Shown here piece after piece: positions 58,953 to 64,000 of a stretch of DNA of 64,000 nucleotides (the stretch's first letter is position 1; every line of letters begins with the position of its first letter). A program made the translations under genes and the position numbers. The notes under the pieces are model-generated. The model ran no database searches and was not told where the DNA came from. It saw only the letters and a list, made by a program, of their open reading frames with translations. The stretch is from assembly GCA_014621425.1 (NCBI GenBank), contig JAANBB010000059.1, positions 87,931 to 151,930 on the forward strand. Reading direction: 5' to 3'. The DNA comes from Cylindrodendrum hubeiense (taxonomy: Eukaryota; Ascomycota; Sordariomycetes; Hypocreales; Nectriaceae).

Positions 58953-61084
58953 ATGTTTCTCTACTTCGGAACAACGGCCGACTCGTGGGCGGTTGGCAAC
59001 GACCACTTCTCCCTGGCGTAAGCAGGCGTCCCCACAACCCACGATGGAGACACTAACACGCTGCTCAGCCAGAACCTGCCCGCACCGATCCAGCAACTAT
59101 GGGATCGGCTGGCAGGTGTGTTCGACAGCCCGAGCATGGCTGGGACCATGATCTCGTGGATGGCGACTGCGCCCGATGGCGCATACGCAGTCATGACCAA
59201 GGGCGGCGAATGTAAGCGCGAAAGATATCCAACCACGATACTGCGTCGAAGCTCATCAACTCCATAGTACTGTGCAGCCGGCCCGATCTCCTCGCAGCCG
59301 CGCAGCCCCCATCGGCAGTTGAGCACATCGCGCTCTCGCCGCTGGGCGGCTGGTTCGTCTGCTTCACCGACGGCACAGTCCAGGTCTCCCCCCCTGCCGG
59401 GTTCTCCCAGGCGTGCTACTCTCTCCTCGGTCCGTATCTCGACTGGCGGTGCACGGCTCGGCAGTACTCCCCGGTGTGTAGTGTCTTCTTCGGCGCCGGG
59501 GAGGCCGTCATCGTCCGGACGGATCGCGGTCTCGTGTCGGCCATGCTTCCGCCGTCGCTCCAGACGAGCCTCCAGCTGTTTGTAAGTGGCGAGTTTAATG
59601 CTTCGGAATGTATATTGGGCAGGAACACGGTGCTTTGCCCCTGGGATTCGGAATTTTATTTCCTCGAGGCTTGCTCGAGAAGTGCCCCTGTGAAACACAT
59701 ATATCAGCTCCCTACTCGAGCGATACCGAACGAGCTGGTTTCGCTGGCCTCGTCGAACCAACAAGCTCCCGCCCATATCCTATCCAGATACCAAACTCCC
59801 GCCAAGTCTCCTAGCTGGATGAGTCCTCCATCGTCAACAAACGGTTCACCTCCGCCTCCGCCTCCGCCTCCACGCCGGCCGACGAGAGCGTCCTTCACAG
59901 CTTTGTCGGCCCCATCGAGTTTAAAGCCAGGCCTATCTCATCACCGCCCATCCAGTTCCGTTGCCATCATCCCTGTTTCGTCTGAACTATGGGGCCCTAC
60001 ACAGCAGACAAATCACCAGCCTACTAGGGAACCTGTCGCTGCCCCATCCATACCGTCTGGTTGTTGGAGCACGCCTCGACCTGAGATTCCCGCCGCAGCC
60101 CGGAGTCGTTACGAGAAGCAATTCCAGGACCAGTGCGGGGGAAAGTCATATCTCACCGGTATCGAAGCCGCGGGGGTGTTCTTTGAAAGCGGGCTGGGCA
60201 AGTCAGATCTATCGAGGATATGGGAGGAGACGGACCGGGACCGAAACGGGCGGTTTGACAAGGACGAATTTGTCGAGGCCATGTGGTTGATCGAGCTTCA
60301 TATGGGACGAGTTGGAGGCGCATCACCGAAACCAACTGTGTTCCAGTCAAGCAGTCCACCGAATACCTCTCAGTCGTCTACTCCTGTTCAGTGGCATCAT
60401 CAAGCAACAACTCCTCCGTCAAACAGCTCGCAAACGCAGCACTATCAGACTGCGCCAGTTCCTCCGGCATATTCCCCACCTCAAGATCACGCACCGCCAC
60501 CCTACCAATCCGGGGTATCTACCACTCATACAATTCCAGTACATCCAGGCCCGGCAGTTGAGCATCACCAGCATTCCCAGTATCCTCAGCGCCCTCAACA
60601 CTCTCAACCCCTTCTGCAGGCACCGCCTAGTTTCCCTGCAATCCAAACGATAGAGATCCTAGTAGCAGTTGTCTGCAGAGGTTGTGAAAACGGCCTTGGT
60701 CCCAACGACTCTGTATATCGCCTGTTGGCAGGCTATGGCGGCGTCGACTACTACTGCAACAGCTGCTTCCAGGCCGGAAGATGTGCCCGTGGTGCCACAT
60801 CGGTCAGATTCAAAGCTGGGCAACACGTCGCGTCACGGAAGAAGATGGCCACAGGATGCGACGGGTGCTGGAAGGAGATCAAAAGGGGCGAGATGGCGTG
60901 GCACTGCAAGAAGTGTTGGGATAAGGACTTATGTCAGAAGTGCTGGGGGACGAAGCAGAGGCATTGTAGGCACGTATCGCAAGGGCAAGTATTGATGACC
61001 AGAGTAGGGAAAGGTGATGACGACCCGTGGAGCATGACCGACATGGTCGGGGCCATTGGGAATCTTGCGTCCTCTGTGACATAG
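58953..61084 (+). CDS. EH-domain protein with C-terminal cysteine/histidine zinc fingers (674 aa)
   Basis: Three exons (58953-59017, 59069-59211, 59268-61084), introns 51 and 56 nt. Residues 1-200 repeat Trp-Phe/Tyr-containing blades (PLGGWFVCFTDGTVQVS), resembling fungal proteins with a WD-like repeat of unknown function. A linker with eight consecutive prolines (about 264-271) leads to an EH domain (about 347-415) whose EF-hand loop is DRDRNGRFDKDEF. A Pro/Gln/Ser-rich stretch follows, then about 537-650 a zinc-binding unit (CRGCENG ... YYCNSCF ... GCDGCWKEI ... CKKCWDKDLCQKCW), similar to ZZ fingers. EH domains bind NPF peptides in endocytosis. I know of no standard protein with this order. 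Confidence 0.85.
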
Positions 61085-62373
61085 TCGGCAGTTTAGAGTC
61101 GGCAGATGGCTGCCGATCTCGGTACGGCAAAGTAGCTCGGTTCAACTTCTCGGGCTATACAAATACAACGGGCAGCCCCGTGTTAAGAGGGGGTTTGGAG
61201 GCCTTGGAGGCTGCTCAATAGATGGCCGCTCGTCCCAATGCAAGGAACTCGTTCCCCAGTCTCTCGTCCCGATATCCTGACTCAGAGTTCTTGAAGCAAC
61301 CTACGACAATACCAACTGCTCCCAATGGGCATGTCTGTTGCTGACTCGGTCGTTTCCGTTTGATTCCCAGTATTCCTACAGATGTTCTCATTTCCAATCG
61401 TCGGTTCCTCTAGGATTCCCGTTATGATACATCGCTCGCTTCGCATCGAAAAGGTCAGGAGTTGAGTATGGTGCGTCGTGTGGATCATGAAGCCGTTACG
61501 TCCGTCACTTCCTGGGCGGCTCATGCGGCAGATCGCTCGGTTTCCCGCGGACCTGGTTCTTCAGCTCGTCAAAGAAGTGCTTCGCGAAGCGTTGTTTGCG
61601 GCCAACGGCGCCCGGATCGGCTGGATTGGCACATGGTTAGCTTCGATCTCGCGGTCGCAGACACAGGGCTGCCTGGGTGGGCAACGAACCCGTCGCTTCG
61701 CCGGGAGCCAGCGGCTGGTTTGGGTTGCGGCCGTGCTGGGCCTCGTGGACCTTCTTGTGTATCTGGCCGACGGCGCGGTGGAAGCCGGGCATTCGGAGGA
61801 TCTGGAGGGGATTAGCGACGTCGACGGGCTGGGTCGGTGGATGCGATGCGTACTGAAGCGACGATCCTGTCCTGCGAATTGTCAGCGATTCCCGCGCCCA
61901 CGGAGCATTTGCCGTAGCCTACATACCTCGAAGGACTGGATCAGACGGAGCGCCCACCAGTGGACAGACATAGCGAGCTCCTCTTGGGATGGCGACGTCG
62001 GCAAGTTGAGCTCACATGTGTCGAGGACGGATATGTAAGCATAGAAATCCTGGCGGGGTGGCGGCGGCATTGGAGTCGCATTATCTTTCCGAGAATACGA
62101 CCTACCCTGTAGATGCAACTTACACCCCGCATTATCGTCGTATCGACGTCTACAGCATACATTCACGTACATTCACGGCCATTGCTTCCAAAGGAAGACT
62201 CAATTTGATCTTGATAGTTATTGTTTGTTATCTAAGCATATATGGGGAACTAGAAGGCTGTCCTTCACACCGCCCCGCCAACATGTCGTAACTTTTTGAT
62301 TCTTTGTCCTCCGCTGCCATAGACTATGACATTCGTCACGTCCAACTCCGTTTTGTGTCCTCCCATGGCGCAT
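61085..62373. other. Region with a weak coding-like tract
   Basis: Between the EH-domain gene and the DUF1993 gene. It holds the coding-like tract described separately at 61487-62112; the rest shows nothing. Confidence 0.5.
61487..62112 (+). pseudogene. Coding-like tract in shifting frames (possible decayed gene or unresolved introns)
   Basis: From the ATG at 61487 a frame opens with MRQIARFPADLVLQLVKEVL and runs to 62038, but its last third is Arg/Ser-rich and poor in coding character. Over the same last third, a second frame reads DDPVLRIVSDSRAHGAF and a third reads VEDGYVSIEILAGWRRHW up to a stop at 62112. Either two unresolved introns or frameshifts separate them. No family is recognised, and it may be spurious. 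Confidence 0.25.
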
Positions 62374-62889
62374 CTAAGCCGCGTACTTGCCGATGAAAGG
62401 GGTGAGGTAGTCCTGCTTGCCGATGGGGACACCCTCCTTTCGCAGGATGGCGTAGGCGGTGTTGACGTGGAAGAAGACGTTGGGCAGGACGTAGCCGTTG
62501 ACGTACTGGCGCAGCTGCATCTTGACCTCCTTGCCGGGGCCGAGCCCGACGGTGACCTCGGCCGTCTCGCGGGCGTTGAAGGCGTCCTTGTCGACGTTGG
62601 CGAGGACGTCGAGGACCTTCTTGACGAGGGCCTGCATGTCGGCGAAGCTCTCGAAGTTGCGGTCCAGGGCGAGGGGCTCGACACCGGTGCCGCGGGCAGC
62701 CAGCTTCTGGGCGACGTCGGAGGCGAAGTAGACCTGGAAGGTGAAGGGCAGCATGTCCTCGTGCAGCTTGGCGGCGAACAAGCCGGCGCTGTCGGTGATG
62801 TGCGCCTCGGCCTTGGTGAGGATGGCCGACAGGGCGTTCAGGGCATCCTGGGCCGGGACGATGGAGCCGTCGTAGAGAGTGTAGCTCAT
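62374..62889 (-). CDS. DUF1993 family protein (171 aa)
   Basis: A single exon from the ATG at 62889. The protein is helical with the family pattern AKLHEDMLPFTFQVYFASDVAQ near residue 45 and a C-terminal PNVFFHVNTAYAILRKEGVPIGKQDYL. DUF1993 proteins fold as DinB-like four-helix bundles of unknown function, found in fungi and proteobacteria. The His residues at DinB-like metal positions are retained in part (His near 43 and 147). No signal peptide is present. Confidence 0.9.
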   Translation of the reverse strand: MSYTLYDGSIVPAQDALNALSAILTKAEAHITDSAGLFAAKLHEDMLPFTFQVYFASDVAQKLAARGTGVEPLALDRNFESFADMQALVKKVLDVLANVDKDAFNARETAEVTVGLGPGKEVKMQLRQYVNGYVLPNVFFHVNTAYAILRKEGVPIGKQDYLTPFIGKYAA

Positions 62890-64000
62890 GGTGACTGAGT
62901 GGTGCGGGTAGCTTGGTGTGAGGGAAGGGGTTGATAGTGCAAGATGGAGGGCAGATTGCGTGATGGTCTGAATCGAGTATAGGTTTCCGAGGAGGCAAAG
63001 TCCCCGGGATATATATATGTCTCTCTGTCTCTCTCGGCGGCGTCCCCTCTCTGTCCTGCGATCCACACAAGCTCCCCCCCCCGCTTTCACTTTTGCACAT
63101 CCGCTCTTCACCGCCGACGACAGACGGGTTGTTTACTAATGCAACTGCCATTCCTGACCCTACTAGATGCTTCCCCCGGCAACTGCTGCATTAGTAATAG
63201 TAATGCGAGGCTAGCCAGCGCGTGTTGAAACGCATCGATGCCGCTTATTGCACCGCCGCTGGGACCTCCCCCCGAGGCGGGGCTGATGTGGATGCGGGAC
63301 GTCGGTTGCGAGGTCCCGAGCCGGGGAAGCTTACGGGAGGGGTACGGGAGCTGCAAGAAAGATCGCGTAATCTGCCTGACGGAGCTTGACGAGTGGGATA
63401 ACGCTCTGGCCTCCTCGTCATCGTCGTCTCTGGATTGTTGCCAGAGCCCCGGCCACGTAACGTGGCTTACAGGCTCGTCAACTCTCTGTGCCGGAGCCGA
63501 AGGGTGAGACAGCCTCATCTACAGCTCAGCCGGGATCGATCTGCAGTTTCAAGGAGAGCGAGCTGACAAATCCCCCCGAGTCAGTCATTGTCGTCTGAGA
63601 ACTGCCTTGCCGTGCGTTGCACCACATGGGGGCGTTAACAGGCCATGGAGGAATGTCTCTCCCGCAATGGACATTCGTAGGTTGGCGATTGGGTGCGGTG
63701 TGAGGTTGATTACCAACCCGTGCGAGCAAGCTAACAAACCCAGCCTTTTGCATTTTTCTTTTTTGCATTGAGCCGGCCGTCAGTTGTCCCACCGGTTGAA
63801 TACTAGGCCATGCGGCGGAAAAGTATACAGTTAATTGGCCGTGTTATTGTCCGACGCTAGAGTAATCTGATCATGATAGTTTGCATACCTCCATCCCGTT
63901 TTGAACCGCTCTCCTAACATACACTACACAACCCCTCACCCGCCAACCAATCGCCGAATCCCACAGCCTAGAACCCCAGCGCAGCATTCGACCTCTCAAC
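62890..64000. other. Promoter of DUF1993 gene and window end
   Basis: A short CT/TA-rich simple repeat lies at about 63008-63035, 120 bp upstream of the DUF1993 start. Open frames at 63108-63518 and 63238-63507 overlap and have no domain. Nothing else is seen to the window end. Confidence 0.5.

Overview
The window is nuclear DNA of a filamentous ascomycete. Genes carry many short introns (about 42-90 nt) with GT..AG ends and CTAAC/CTGAC-like branch sites, and the families present (Zn2Cys6 regulators, allantoate-type MFS permease, P450, subgroup-C GH18 chitinase, GH55 glucanase with LysM modules) fit a Sordariomycete, most likely Hypocreales. Species cannot be fixed from the sequence alone. 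I resolved 22 protein-coding genes with exon structures whose lengths and phases close exactly; one of these, the citramalyl-CoA-lyase-like gene, closes only with a splice that discards a conserved segment. One further weak coding-like region is reported. No tRNA, rRNA, CRISPR or intact transposon was seen.

Region by region. (a) 0.4-2.0 kb: unknown charged/coiled-coil protein. (b) 2.5-12.3 kb: a divergent pair of very large secreted carbohydrate-active genes, a 1350-residue hevein/GH18 protein on the minus strand and a 1390-residue GH55 beta-1,3-glucanase with three C-terminal LysM modules on the plus strand. They share an 854-bp promoter region holding four 28-bp tandem repeats. The GH18 protein has Arg in place of the catalytic Glu, so it is probably a chitin binder rather than a chitinase. 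(c) 14.2-18.7 kb: ribosome block, RPS26 divergent from ubiquitin-RPS27a, then NOP56. (d) 19.2-20.5 kb: an intact subgroup-A GH18 chitinase. (e) 22-28.9 kb: allantoate-type MFS permease, cytochrome P450, mitochondrial dicarboxylate carrier. (f) 29.5-38.9 kb: F-box protein, mitochondrial acyl-CoA dehydrogenase, Zn2Cys6 regulator, a mesaconyl/itaconyl-CoA-hydratase-like protein and a citramalyl-CoA-lyase-like protein. The last four look like a C5-dicarboxylate (itaconate/mesaconate) catabolic cluster; the lyase has an apparent frameshift in its conserved N-terminus. (g) 39.3-44.9 kb: E1 and E2 of 2-oxoglutarate dehydrogenase, side by side and co-oriented. (h) 46-63 kb: RING-like protein with a 48-bp coding repeat, Mpv17/PMP22 protein, DUF885 metallopeptidase, a coiled-coil protein, a regulator with only half of a zinc cluster, an EH-domain plus zinc-finger protein, and a DUF1993 protein.

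The genes that most plausibly work together are the divergent wall-binding/wall-degrading pair in (b), the CoA-thioester cluster in (f), and the two OGDH subunits in (g). OGDH makes succinyl-CoA, the CoA donor used in known itaconate catabolism, though its proximity to (f) may be chance.
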